DNA of 64,000 nucleotides from Heterodera schachtii (lineage: Eukaryota > Nematoda > Chromadorea > Rhabditida > Heteroderidae), in contig SIJG01000010.1 of NCBI GenBank assembly GCA_023374025.1, positions 584,517 through 648,516 on the forward strand, read 5' to 3'. Below are positions 21,740 through 34,781 of the stretch, one piece after another (positions within the stretch are counted from its first letter, which is position 1; each line of letters starts with the position of its first letter). The translations under genes were made by a program, and so were the position numbers. Under the pieces are notes generated by a model. It was not told where the DNA came from, searched no databases, and worked only from the letters and a program-made list of their open reading frames with translations.

Positions 21740-22380
21740 CCCGTTAGGGGTCGGGTTCGTTTTCGTACGGGCCATTTTCGTATTTTCGTACGAGCCCAAG
21801 TTTTTGCCTATAATTTTATTTGTCAGCCAAACCCAACATTGTTGGTATCATTCGGTAGCTCTAAGTGTCCTCTATTAGCCTGCAAAATTTGGAAAAATCT
21901 CTAAGGTTCAAAAAAGTTATGGCCAGAAGAACCACAGAAACATGTTTTCACAGCTTTTGAAAACAAAAAATATCTTTTCAAAAAAGGTGGGGGTAATTGG
22001 AAAAAATAAATAAAAATATTCATGTAGCCCAGCGGACTCGAACCTCCTCCTCCCTTTGTCCCTTCTCTGTCTTACAAAAACCACTTCGCCACACATACAA
22101 AGGATTTTTGGTACAGCAGCTCAGTTTCCGGACGCTGTGTTAACAAAAGTTGTGGGAAGTTTTTTGTTGAAAATTTCCATTTGATGGCTTTTTTATAACG
22201 GCTCAGCACCAGTTGGATTTTTATATTAATTAAATATACAAAAAGTCGTTCGGTCAGCAGATTTACCATTTTTGTTTGGTTTACCTTTTCGATAATACTG
22301 GAGAATTGGTGTCCCGGAAAAAAATAATTAAAAAATTTTTTTTTTCTAAAAATCGTTAAAACATATTTATGGGGGTTTTC
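21740..22380. repeat. Segmental repeat, right copy (pair with 16660-17260)
   Basis: This copy includes the CGTACGAGCCCAAG block, the TGGTATCATTCGGTAGCTC foldback arm and the tRNA-derived element at 22024-22094. It is preceded by GTGCCCGTGTACGGGCCCG, a GC-rich inverted motif not present in the left copy. Confidence 0.85.
22024..22094 (-). repeat. tRNA-derived element, second copy
   Basis: Its A-box and B-box segments are identical to those of the copy at 16940-17009, in the same orientation inside the segmental repeat. Confidence 0.6.
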
Positions 22381-22701
22381 TGAGCCGCTGATCACGAATC
22401 TGACATTTATTTTCACTAATTTCGAATCCCGGACCTGAATTCGAACAAAGTCGAAATTCAAAATTCTCAAAACTACACGTTTTCAAGTTAATTTTAAATG
22501 AAAAATTTTATTAAAATTTTGGCCCATGATGAAAAATCATAGACAAACCAATGATTTTGTAAAATCCGATCTCGGATTCGTGCTCAGCACTTACCCTAGA
22601 AAAACTGTAAAGAAACTTCTTAACTTTGTATTTCGTCGGGACATCAATTCTCCAGTATTACCGTTTTTTCAGGTATTTATTGTAAAAAGTGGTAAAAGAC
22701 A

Positions 22702-24866
<2,165 letters not shown>

Positions 24867-25607
24867 TTTTGTACCAAAAATGCGCAGCATTTGATTTGCT
24901 CTTTTGTCAACCAAATAATAATTGGTGTTCTCTGCTTTTATCATATTTTATCATCATGTCAACGCCGTTTCCAGAGGAAAAACTCGAAATAATTTTGAAA
25001 AACCGGAAATTTTCAAAAAATTGTTGCCAATTTTGTGCAAATTACATTCAATTATTTAAAGAAAAAATTGGCACCGCCGGGATCGAGTTATAAATGCCAT
25101 TTTTGGATGATATCACTCAAAATCCACCTCTCCCCCCCCCCCAAAAAAATGGATTTTTTTCGTCCAACCATCCCTCTTAAAGTTAATTTTTTTGGGTACG
25201 GCCTTGGTATATTGCACATTGTCTGTCCTGTTGCTGTTATTGTTTTCCCTGTTGTTGTTACCATATACAAAAATCTTTTTGCCTTTTTTTTAATTTGATT
25301 TTCACACGTATTTTTAATGGTTTGCGCCTTTGTGCGTCGCCATCACATTACGTATATTTCTGTGTGTTCATTTGAATGGAAAATGGGCGGACGCCAAGGA
25401 AGGGACTGTCATGAAAAATGAAAATGACGATCAATATTGATTTTGTATATTTGTATTTTCCAATTTTTGCCCCAATTTTCTATGATTTTGGTGATCCTTT
25501 CATAACCCAAAAATATGGCCCACCATTTGCAATGGCATTTCCCAATTAAATTACAATGTAAATTATAATTGTTTGAATTAAGGAAATTACAATTTGTTCC
25601 ACTCAAA

Positions 25608-27627
25608 ATGCATTCAGTTTGGAGTAGAGCGAACACAATTTTTGCCTTCTCACTGACTGTGCTCAGCACAGTCACATTGGTGGGTTCTAATTAGCTAATT
25701 AGGGCTAATTAATTAATTGCGGCATAATTTGGGCATTTTAAAATCAATTTTTGCTTCGTCAGTTGGCCTTTGTGTCGTCAATGTTCTTCACCAAGACCAC
25801 CAATGTCGAGCTGTCGGCAACAAATCCGCGTGTGTAAGTCAAATTTAATAAGTCATACAAATTGGGCGGCCACTAATCGGCAATTATGGGGGTCAATTAG
25901 GCCATGGACAAAAGTTTTGGGTGTAAAACCTTTCATAATTGTCCGAAACTGATCGGTTTGATAGCCTTGAACATTCTTTACTAGCCCAGTAAATTATGGG
26001 AAAAATACGTTTTTTTCAAAAGTTAACGACATTTTACGGATTTTTCCATGACTTTTTCAAAAAAAAAAATTCAAAAATTTAAAAAAAATCATCGAATTGC
26101 AGGGATTTAATTCGAAATTAAGAGGAAAAAAACAAAGAAAAGCTATGAAGTTAGAAATTTCATTTAAAGGTTGCTTCAATCAAATATACACACAGAGAAA
26201 TCCGTAACAAAATTCCGATCATGTTGGTCAAACCATTTTTATACATTTACCCCCTATTTATTTGGCCACCAAATGTTAAGGCGAAGCATGTCCGACTACA
26301 CAATTGAGGAGGGCAAAAGTGATTTGGCCATGGTCTCGTTGAGCATCCAGGCGGACATGGCGCCCATTTTCAATTGGAATGTGTGCGTTTTTTGTGTTTA
26401 TTTCACGGCATAAAATGCCGAGAAACTCTCTTTGTATAAATGCAAATTTTGTCCACCATTTTTCAGCAAGCAGCTTTTTGTCTATTTGACCGCTGAATAC
26501 TCAACGATGAAAAATGTATGTATTTACAACAATTGAAGACAAATATTGGCATTTCGACTTTTAAATTAGACTTTTTGGTTTACCAATCATTGCATTATTT
26601 AAACGGCAGGGTATGGCCAATCGAAAATTTTGCGAATGGTTCACGCTTTTGCAATGTTAATCGATGACTTTTTTGCAATGTTTTCAAAAAAAAAAATTTA
26701 TGATGAAGCCGAGACCCGACTATGTTGACAAATCCCGTCAGAGTTTTTTTTGTCATACTTTGTTTGGTCATCATTTTTTTGAAAGATTTCTAGGCTTGAA
26801 GCCGGATTTATGACTGCCCCGGGTCTTTAGGATTGAACAAAAAAACACAGCCAGGAAAAGCGTATATCCAGACCCAGCTTGAGAGTCCTTAGAAAAAATT
26901 TTTCCTAATTCTTTACGAGACCTGTTTGTTTTTTTTTTTTTGCATTCAAACATGAAATTCTTTGTCGTTATTTTAATGATGGTGTTGTTGTTCCAAACAG
27001 GTGATCAACCAGGTGGTGCTGTGGGATCGGATTGTGAAGCGCACGGACCCCCAAGTGATTTTCGAACAATCGGTCGGTTCGGTGCCAAACCAAAAAATTG
27101 CGTGCCCATTTTCGCTGACCATTTCCTCCCATCATTTTTCAGATTCATCCCAAATATTATTTCCTTGACGATGGGTCCAATTTGCTGAGCCACCAAAACG
27201 TCACTTTGGTTTGTTCAAATTTGATTTGTTGTTGTTTTTTGACTCGAAAAATCCGTGCGTAGGGCTCGAGCATTTTTCACAAATTGAAAAATCCAGATTT
27301 TTTTTTATTTTGGATTTGAAAACTGAAATAAAGTTAACGTTTCTAAATCTGTTAGTAGATTTGCTGGCCAAAATTTCGATTTTTCCAAAAAGAAAACCTG
27401 TTTTTAAATCTAAAGACCAATCAATGGTAACTCGTACAAAATGAGATTTAATTGAAAAAAATGAAAACTCCGCAAATTGAAATGAAAGCCTCGAAAAATA
27501 AAAAAAAAATTTTTTGCAGACTCTCAACTGGAACATTGTGCCAAATGCGGGCCGACTCGAAACTGTGACGAACAATGGCAAATTTGTGCTCAAATTCCCG
27601 TCCAATTACATTTCTGGTCGTTTCTAA
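25608..27627 (+). CDS. SPCS3: Signal peptidase complex subunit 3
   Basis: Seven exons, 25608-25679, 25763-25833, 26281-26382, 26467-26515, 27001-27072, 27143-27208 and 27520-27627, give 179 residues, almost exactly the usual size (about 180). Residues 1-35 include the signal anchor (RANTIFAFSLTVLSTVTLLA). The lumenal domain shows SDLAMVSLSIQADMAPIFNW, NVKQLFVYLTAEYSTMKN, NQVVLWDRIV, KYYFLDDGSNLLSHQNVTL and LNWNIVPNAG. NVTL is a conserved lumenal glycosylation site. SPCS3 is essential for signal-peptide cleavage in the ER membrane, alongside the catalytic SEC11. All junctions are in phase with GT-AG borders and the gene appears intact. Confidence 0.95.
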
Positions 27628-28239
27628 CACCTTTCTCTCCTCTCTCTCTGTTTTTCTTCCTTTCGTTCATTTTTCTATTATTTATTTTAATTTTGCGCCC
27701 TTTTCTTTTTGTGCTGCTGTTTAATTTTTATGGCTGGTAATTTTGTGACAATTTTTGTCAAAAATTGTCTCTGGTGGACGTGCATTTGCGCGAGGGTTTT
27801 TTAACATGAAAATTTTTTTTTATGAATTTCATTTTTTGGTAAAAATTTCTTACACCGTTCCCAAAAAAAATAATTTTTTTTTTGGACTTTGGTTGAGGTC
27901 CTGCCTGATTTTTTCCTACTTTGTCTTGTTGTATAGAAAAATCCAATTTTTTAGTAAATTTTGGCATGAAAAACCTCTCGCCTCCAAATTGTTTGTCACT
28001 GTACTGTTGATATATATACATAGCTTATATGTATGAAAATGACTTTCTAACAGCGTTTTATACATACATAAGCGCTTTGTTATTTTTGAGCAATTGGCAT
28101 AAATTTTTGTTGAAATTTCAATTTTTTCAAATGCATTTTTACATACACAAAAAAAATGTTACGAAAAAAGACGACACAATTTTTTTTAAATGCAATTTAA
28201 ATTTACAATTTGAATTTGGTCGTTATCCCATTCGTCGGG

Positions 28240-29884
28240 ATGCGCATTTTGGTCACCGGTTATGGCCCGTTTGGTGCCTTTACAGTGAACCCGAGTGCCA
28301 TTGTTGTGGACCAATTGGCACAACAGTGCCGGGACGGCACATTGGGCACGGATGATGCCGACGCAATTGGCATTGAGCTGGTGACCAGGGTGGTCGATGT
28401 GGACTACGCCGGTGCACTGGGCTGCGCCAACTGGGCCCGCGATGAGCTGAACGTGGATGTGGGTAATTAGGATGGGGCCTAATTAAGCAAATGGTGGTCA
28501 TTAAGAGTAATTAAGGTGGGAGGGGTTCCAAATTCTTCCGGTATTTTTATGCGAGATGCCAGATTTTGGTTGATTTTTTGAACGGTTGAAAAACTCAGTA
28601 TTTGAGGGCGAACCTTTTAAATCCATAAAAAATGCCGTCCCATCCCCAATTTTTCGTTGCAATAAATCATATTTTGTTTTGCAGTTTGCCATCCATATCG
28701 GTGTGTACCCGGGAAGTGGGTTTGTGTTTTTGGAACGGCGCGCATTTCGGGACGGATACGTCAGCAAGGATGTGAAAGGTTCGCTGTTTTTTTTTCGGTT
28801 TTTTTCGAGTCATAAACAAACATTTGAGATTTAGTGGCCTTAAAACTCGACAGTTTAATTAAGTTCTCAAATGGTCATCCTTCGAAACTTAGTTTTATTT
28901 TTCAATGGGAATTCGGCAAAATTTTAAATCCCTTCAAACAAATAGTTTTCGGTTAAAATTGAAAATTTTTCAAAAAAATAATTTTTTTTTGTTACCCCCC
29001 CTACGATGGCCCTTTGCTTCTCTATCACCAACCTAACAACTCTCGGCGGATGATCCCATACATTCATTTTGGCATTTTAGGGGCAGTTCCATTGCAAAAC
29101 TGTTGCGAACTTGCCGAACGGGAGTGCCCTCCTCCCCCTTCCCCTCTCTCCGACCGTTTCTGCTCCCGCTGGTGTTCAGCAACAACAAAATTCCCCGGCG
29201 GGAGTGCCGTCCTCGTTGTCCCCGTGCCGTTACACTGTGCTCGACCTGGACCGGCTGAGAACGGCACTTATGGACGCACAGCGGAGGGACAACGGCGGCG
29301 CCGGGACGGTGCCATCGACGACCACGAATGCCTCCGACAATGTGTTGAACATTGCAATTTCGGAAGATCCGGGCAGGTATAAAGAGAGTGAGGGGAATGT
29401 GGACGAAACTCAATTAGACAATTTGTCCGGGTATTTTTTTACAAAATTTTCCAGTCCCGGACAGCCCGGTAAAAGTCCGTGGAGCGTCCTATCATATCCG
29501 GGGACTCTAATTTTATGCGAGATATGCGTTTATTCCTGAGAATTTGTATAACATGAAAATTTTAGTGCCTCATATCAACCGCTTTTCCATGTTTTCGGTT
29601 ATGAATTTTCAAAAATCTATCAAAAAAAAATTTTTTTTTTTTTTTTGCTTTTGGAAATTTTCCCTAAAATTTTAAGGAGATAGCGAATAAAATGAATATT
29701 TTCCCCCTTCAAAAAGGTATTTGTGCGGCTACATTTACTACTGTTCCCTGTTGAATTTGGCCGGGCGTTCGCTGTTGTTCACATCCCTCCGTTTGACGAC
29801 CAAACGCACACGCCCCAGCGCATCACACGACTGCTTGGCCAACTCGTTGTCGAGGTGGCAAAACAATCAGCAACACCAACATGA
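28240..29884 (+). CDS. PGPEP1: Pyroglutamyl-peptidase I-like, with apparent frameshift
   Basis: Exons 28240-28458, 28685-28771, 29081-29376 and 29717-29884 cover the C15 peptidase family. The N-terminus is MRILVTGYGPFGAFTVNPS. FLERRAF supplies the catalytic Glu and ISEDPGRYLCGYIYYC the catalytic Cys. The catalytic His lies in VVHIPPF, but that block is in another frame from the Cys block: a one-base net shift falls near 29740-29785. The final exon has the wrong length for an open frame (total 770 nt). If the frame is not shifted, a Pro/Ala-rich tail without the His follows to about 30005. The third exon also carries a Pro/Ser/Gln-rich insertion of about 35 residues. The enzyme removes N-terminal pyroglutamate from peptides in the cytosol. 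The locus is either a young pseudogene or holds an assembly error. Confidence 0.82.
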
Positions 29885-30975
29885 ACATCGGTGCCAAACC
29901 GGGGCTACCACCGTCGATGACGCACAAATTGGTGCTGTTGCTGGTGGTGCTGATCCGTCCTCAACACCGCCGCCGGCCGCCGCCGGCCTTCGTTGTCCTT
30001 GTTGATGATCAACAACGGGCTGACCGTTTCATTCCCGCTGGGCGGCGGCAACAGCACATCATTATTATAAGGGAAAGGAAACTGACTGTTTTCTGGGACC
30101 GCTCGAATTTACTTTTTGCTTTTTGGTTGTCCCGGTCGGTCTCGACTATTTGGCTTTTCTAAAATTACTGACTGCTCGAGATTTTCAATGAATTTTTCCC
30201 GGTTTTTTGTGGGAAATCTTGACTTTTCCACCAATTTGAGTTCGATTCTGGGTTCTCGATGTTAAAATTATCGGTTTTTCGCGAGTCGAAAATTTTCCAT
30301 GAATATTTTTGGGTTCAGTTTTTTATTGACTTTGTCAGCAGAGTCAATTCTCGGGACTCTTGAGCAGTCCCTGAGCTTCTTGTGGCTTTTGCGGTGAAAT
30401 TGCGGATAATGGAAATTGCAGCGCGGCCCGATTGACTTTTGTTTTTGAGACAGACACATGGATTACGGATTTGATTTGATTTTTTTCCCTTTTTTTGTGA
30501 TTTTTCATTCGGCACTTTTTGTTCGCTTCACTTCCGATATTATTCTTACCATTATCGATCCAAAATGCTCAAAACTTATTTGTTAGACGAATTTAAATAG
30601 AGAAATTTCATGAAAATTTCGAAAAAACTTAGAAATTGAAAATTTCCTAATTAATTAATTAATATTTATGTTCCATCCATTTAATTTTAATGTGTGTTGT
30701 GCCGCTCTGATGTCCTATCATCATTCACTAACATTTTTTCTTTATTTAACTGTGATTGATTTGCCTACCAAAAATTGATATTTTTTACCCAATACAAAAT
30801 TTTATTCAATTATCAATAAAGCATGGATTTCTAAATACAATAAATTTAATTAATGCCTTTTTATCATTTAATTGTTGCAATTTAAATTATATTTTTCCAT
30901 TTTTAATTACCCTCAATTACTGTTTTTCTCCTTACTGTTTTGGATTTTTCTCTCAATTAGCAGTGCATATATTGG
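29885..30975. other. Intergenic region, no supported gene
   Basis: The first 120 bp extend the unshifted frame of the pyroglutamyl-peptidase-like gene. The rest is AT-rich and shows nothing on either strand that I can assign, although TCGAGATTTT/TCTCGGGACT words recur between 30100 and 30400. Confidence 0.5.
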
Positions 30976-32831
30976 ATGGGCAAACGCAAGCTCAAGGAGG
31001 AGCCGGTGGAAGAAGCCGTCGACCAGGGCGACGACGACCAATTGGCGGCATCGGCACAAGCGGAGACGACCACGGCACAGCAACAAAATCAGTTCAGGGA
31101 GCCACGGTTGAAGCGCATCAAGCGGGAGGAGTACCAGCAACACCACCACCACCACAATTCGCGGCAACAAATTGATGTGGACGACGTTTCCGCTGCAGCA
31201 GCCGCTTCATCTTCGGCACTTTCGTTGCCCAATGGGCATGGCCATGCGTCGTCCTCCGCCAAGAATCGTTTGTTGATGAACGGCACAACAGCCGTGCCGA
31301 CGACGGATGGTGGGGACAATGGTGGTGGTGAGGGAGGTCAACAACAAACGGTGTGGCTGATCCGGAAACCGATCAATGTGAGAGAAGAGGAAAGCCAATG
31401 CCCGGGGGAATTTACATGAAATAAATTTGATTGAAAAATGCGTTAATTCCATCCATGCCATTGTAAAACATGGCACTTTCTAATGTAAGTTCATGGTTGT
31501 TAAATGGGGTAGAAGCGTCTTTTTTATTACACTTAAAAGCGAATTTTTGCATTTTTTTTTTTTCAAGTCTATATAACCATTTTTTGGGGAGAACAGTTCA
31601 TCGCCACTTCGCCGTTCCCCACCCCCCGAAAAAAAAAAATTTTTTTTTCTAAGAAATTTCGAAAATAAAAGGGGCTAGGCTAATCGATACGGGGGTTGGG
31701 GCTTTTTTGGAAAAACGGATCGGTGCAAAATTCAATAATGAAAAATGCCAACAACAAAAAAGATGGCTTAATTTTTGCGCCGCACAGATGCCCATGGAAG
31801 CGCTGCACAACATCCATTTCACGCGCAAACAAAGTGCACAATGCCAAACAATTTCGTCCACGTCGGCTGCCAAAGTTGAGTGCCATTTGAAGAAGCCGAT
31901 CAGGCCGTTGCTGCACGTGATCAGCGATCGGAAGCGCACTTTTGACGAGAAAGTGCCGATGACGCAGGGTCAGTGAGTTGTGACGGCGGAATTGTGAATG
32001 AATTGGTGTTGGCATTTTGGGTTGTTCAATAATCGATTTTGAGTAAATTAGTGCCAATGCCAAACAATGGTTGGCGCGGAAAGTAGCGAAATTTGATGGG
32101 CCATTGAATCAAAGCCCCCCCCCCCCCATTTGACTCTTTTTCGATGCCATTTGGAGAAATTGGGTCATTTTTCTAAATTTATTTTATTTTTGCTAACTGA
32201 TTATAAGCATTTTTGGGGAAAATTCGGTGGAAAATTCCAAGGAAAATTTATTTTCACGACCTTTTAATTTTTTTTTTTTTTTTTGAAAATTTTAATTGGA
32301 ATTGTTTAAATTTATTTCGATTTGTTTTTTCGCTTTAAGACTGTCTTTTCATAAAACAATGGCAAAATGGACAAAAACAAATTTTCCCTAATTTATAAAA
32401 ATTTTGCAAAACCGAAGTCCAGGCCTAGCCTAGGCAAATTTTCCAAAAAATCGAAAAAATATAATTTTGCCATTACTTCGTCAGGTTCAAGTCTGCGTGG
32501 CGTTGTGTGGGTCAACAACATTGAGCCGGTTCAGCTGCAGCAGCCGCAACGATCGCGGACGAAAACAGCAACGGGTGATGACGACGTGGAGGAGGAGGAG
32601 TCCGGCGCCGGCACCGAACTGCTCCAACTTGACGACGACGACAACAACGACGGAATGGACGATGGCATTTGTGCCACCAGCTCAGCAGTGCCTTCTTCTT
32701 CTCGCATTCAAATTGGGTCCATTCGGCGAACACCGGTGGTTGACGAACACATGCTCAAGGAACGGTTGAAAGCGTTCGGCACGGCACAGAAAAAGGGGGC
32801 GACGGAAGCGCAACGGCGGCGGCGAAAATGA
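30976..32831 (+). CDS. Unrecognised basic nuclear-type protein, possibly RPA34-like
   Basis: Three exons, 30976-31377, 31788-31968 and 32485-32831, join in phase and encode 309 residues. The N-terminus has a nuclear-localisation-like start (MGKRKLKEEPVEEA) and low-complexity segments (REEYQQHHHHHNSR, SAAAAASSSALSLP). A folded core seems to run from QTVWLIRKPINMP through RPLLHVISDRKRTFDEKVP to SLRGVVWVNNIEPV. The C-terminus has an acidic Asp/Glu stretch (DDDVEEEESG, DDDDNND) and then a basic end (EAQRRRRK). The WLIRKPIN start of the core, the late SLRGVV-type strand and the charged tails recall RNA polymerase I subunit RPA34/CD3EAP, but this family diverges too far for a firm call. A stop at 32829-32831 lies 37 bp from a mobile element. 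Confidence 0.7.
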
Positions 32832-32867
32832 ACAAAAAGAAAGAGAAAAAAACGGATGATCAATGAG

Positions 32868-33156
32868 CAAGGCCGTAACCTGAAAATATTTAAGGAGGAG
32901 GGGTGCCGAATTTCGTCTATATTTTTCGGCATTAATTTCCGAAATTTTTCCCGTAGAAAAAAATTTTTACCCCATTGTTCACTGACTTTGATTAAAAATT
33001 GTCAACTTTTGAACAAATTTAAAAAAAAAACTAACTAAAATGGGTGCCAAGTTAGGCGCCGTTGGGAAATATCGAAAATTTACGGGTTTTTTTTGCTAGG
33101 CTAAATAAAATTTTTCAAAAATTCCCGCCTCCCCCTCCGCTTGGTTACGGCCTTTG
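32868..33156. mobile_element. Non-autonomous element with CAAGGCCGTAACC ends
   Basis: The left end is CAAGGCCGTAACC and the right end is the inverse GGTTACGGCCTTTG. The core shares GGTGCCAAGTTAGGCGCCG with the family block GGTGCTGATAGGCGCCG of the element 300 bp downstream. The flanks show no matching target-site duplication. Confidence 0.65.
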
Positions 33157-33452
33157 TGACATTTTAAAGGACAAAAACAGTGATTTATTGATTGATGCGC
33201 CCCTGCCATTTTCACATTTGACTCTTTGTGCTTGTGTTGTTGTTGCTGTTTATTGTTGTTGTGTGTCTGTCATCGCAGACATTTTTTGAAAAATTTATTC
33301 AAATTTTCCAAATTTTGACATTTCTGTTCAATAAATGTGTAGAATGTAATAAACAAATGTGATGGGGTATAATACCCCCGGGGCGATTGAATAGTCCTTG
33401 GACAGGTGCCAAGGACATAACTTGAGAAACTGTGGCTCAGGCATGCCGTTAG

Positions 33453-33832
33453 CAAGGGCGTAGCCAGGACCTTCGTTTCGAGGGGGGGGGGGGGCAACTC
33501 AAAAAGTCGATTCTTAGGGGTGTATTTTTCTTTTTTAGGACAATTTTTAGGGGTGTATTTTTGGTCGAATTAGGGGTGTATTTTACAAAATTTTTCGCCA
33601 AAAAATTAATATTTTTTGCCATTTTAGCCTCCATTTTTCAAAAATATGGTATAATGGGGGTCCGGCGGTGCTGATAGGCGCCGCCGGGAAAATTTTTGAG
33701 TATTTTAATGCAATTTTGTTAAGAAAATTGCTTAAAATTTCAAAAAAAATTACTGAAAATTTTTTATTTTTGGGTTTCGGGGGGGGGGGCTTTAGTCCCC
33801 TCAGACCCCCCCCCCCCCTAGCTACGCCCTTG
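33453..33832. mobile_element. 380-bp hAT-like MITE
   Basis: The termini CAAGGGCGTAGC and GCTACGCCCTTG are perfect inverted repeats of 12 bp. GCCGTTAG flanks both sides (33445-33452 and 33833-33840) as a perfect 8-bp target-site duplication. Together they fit hAT-type transposition. The interior holds runs of G and C, the TTAGGGGTGTATTTTT repeats and the block GGTGCTGATAGGCGCCGCCG. No transposase is encoded. Confidence 0.88.
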
Positions 33833-34239
33833 GCCGTTAGGCGTCGTCGGAGAATATTTTGACAATTAAAATGCATTTTCTTAACAGATTTTGTTCAAAA
33901 ATTGCCAATATCGGTCAAATTTTAAAATTTTGTGGGGAGTTTGATCATTTTTTATGAAATTTTTATCAAAAATTTATAAATTTTCGAAAAATTTACAAAT
34001 TCTTTTGGCAATTTGGGTGACGAAATTCTCGGAGAGAGTACCAAGAAAGAAAATTGAAATTTTTCAAGGAAAAAAAATTACCCTTCGCAATTTAAAAAAA
34101 AAATTTAAAAATTGGCCAAATGTTCAAATTTTGAAAATTTCTTTCCTTTTTCTCAAATTTTCATGAATCGAAGAATACGTTTTCATCAGGCACAAAAATT
34201 GCGAAATAAGCACCTAAAAAGGGACAGAAAATCGTAAAA

Positions 34240-34740
34240 TAGGCATAAGCATCGGACCTTGAACAACGAGACGGACCTGTCAAACGGCTGCCTGGACGCG
34301 ATCATCACGAAGTTCAACCGCGCGCTCCGGCGGGCCGCTTCTCGGACGAGGTGGAAATGTGTTTTTTTTATGTGTTTTATCATTAAAAAAATTAAATTTT
34401 CCGTTTTTTATAAAAAGATCACCGACGAGGAACTTGAACAACTCTGCAAAGCGGCCACTGGACGTCTTCCGAAGGAAGACTTCGCTCGTCAGAATCCAAC
34501 CGCCGACCGTTATCGTCGGAGACATCCACGGACAATTCACGGATCTGCAGAGGACCTTCACAAAGCAAAAGGCCTTACGGAGCGGCAGTACGTCATGAGA
34601 ATATTTTTGATATAATTGCTCAAAAGCAATCGAATTTGTAATTCTTGATATCTTTGATACCATTAAATGTTTTCTATTAACATACAAAATTTCGTTAAAT
34701 TTCAAGAAAGTTATGACCAAAAAATGTGAAAAAAACAACA
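34240..34740 (+). pseudogene. Truncated PP1-like phosphatase copy followed by a foldback arm
   Basis: Positions 34250-34350 match exon 1 of the phosphatase gene at 57 kb (LSNGCLDAIITKFNR against [15 protein letters not shown]). Positions 34418-34595 match the start of its exon 2 (ITDEELEQLCKAA). An extra base in GCCACTGGACGTC shifts the frame, so [13 protein letters not shown] appears in another frame than ITDEEL. The homology stops after the sequence equivalent to EQQYV, where an arm of the TGATACCATT foldback family begins. No metal-binding residues beyond GDIHG remain. The 663-bp satellite starts about 40 bp further on. Confidence 0.88.
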
Positions 34741-34781
34741 ACAACTTAGTTTTTAGTTTATCAGGTATAACTGTTTTGAAA

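Noticed and set aside
29885..30005. Pro/Ala-rich C-terminus of the pyroglutamyl-peptidase in the unshifted frame
   Set aside because: The shifted frame holds the conserved VVHIPPF block and a sensible stop at 29884, so the unshifted tail is probably a consequence of the frame break.
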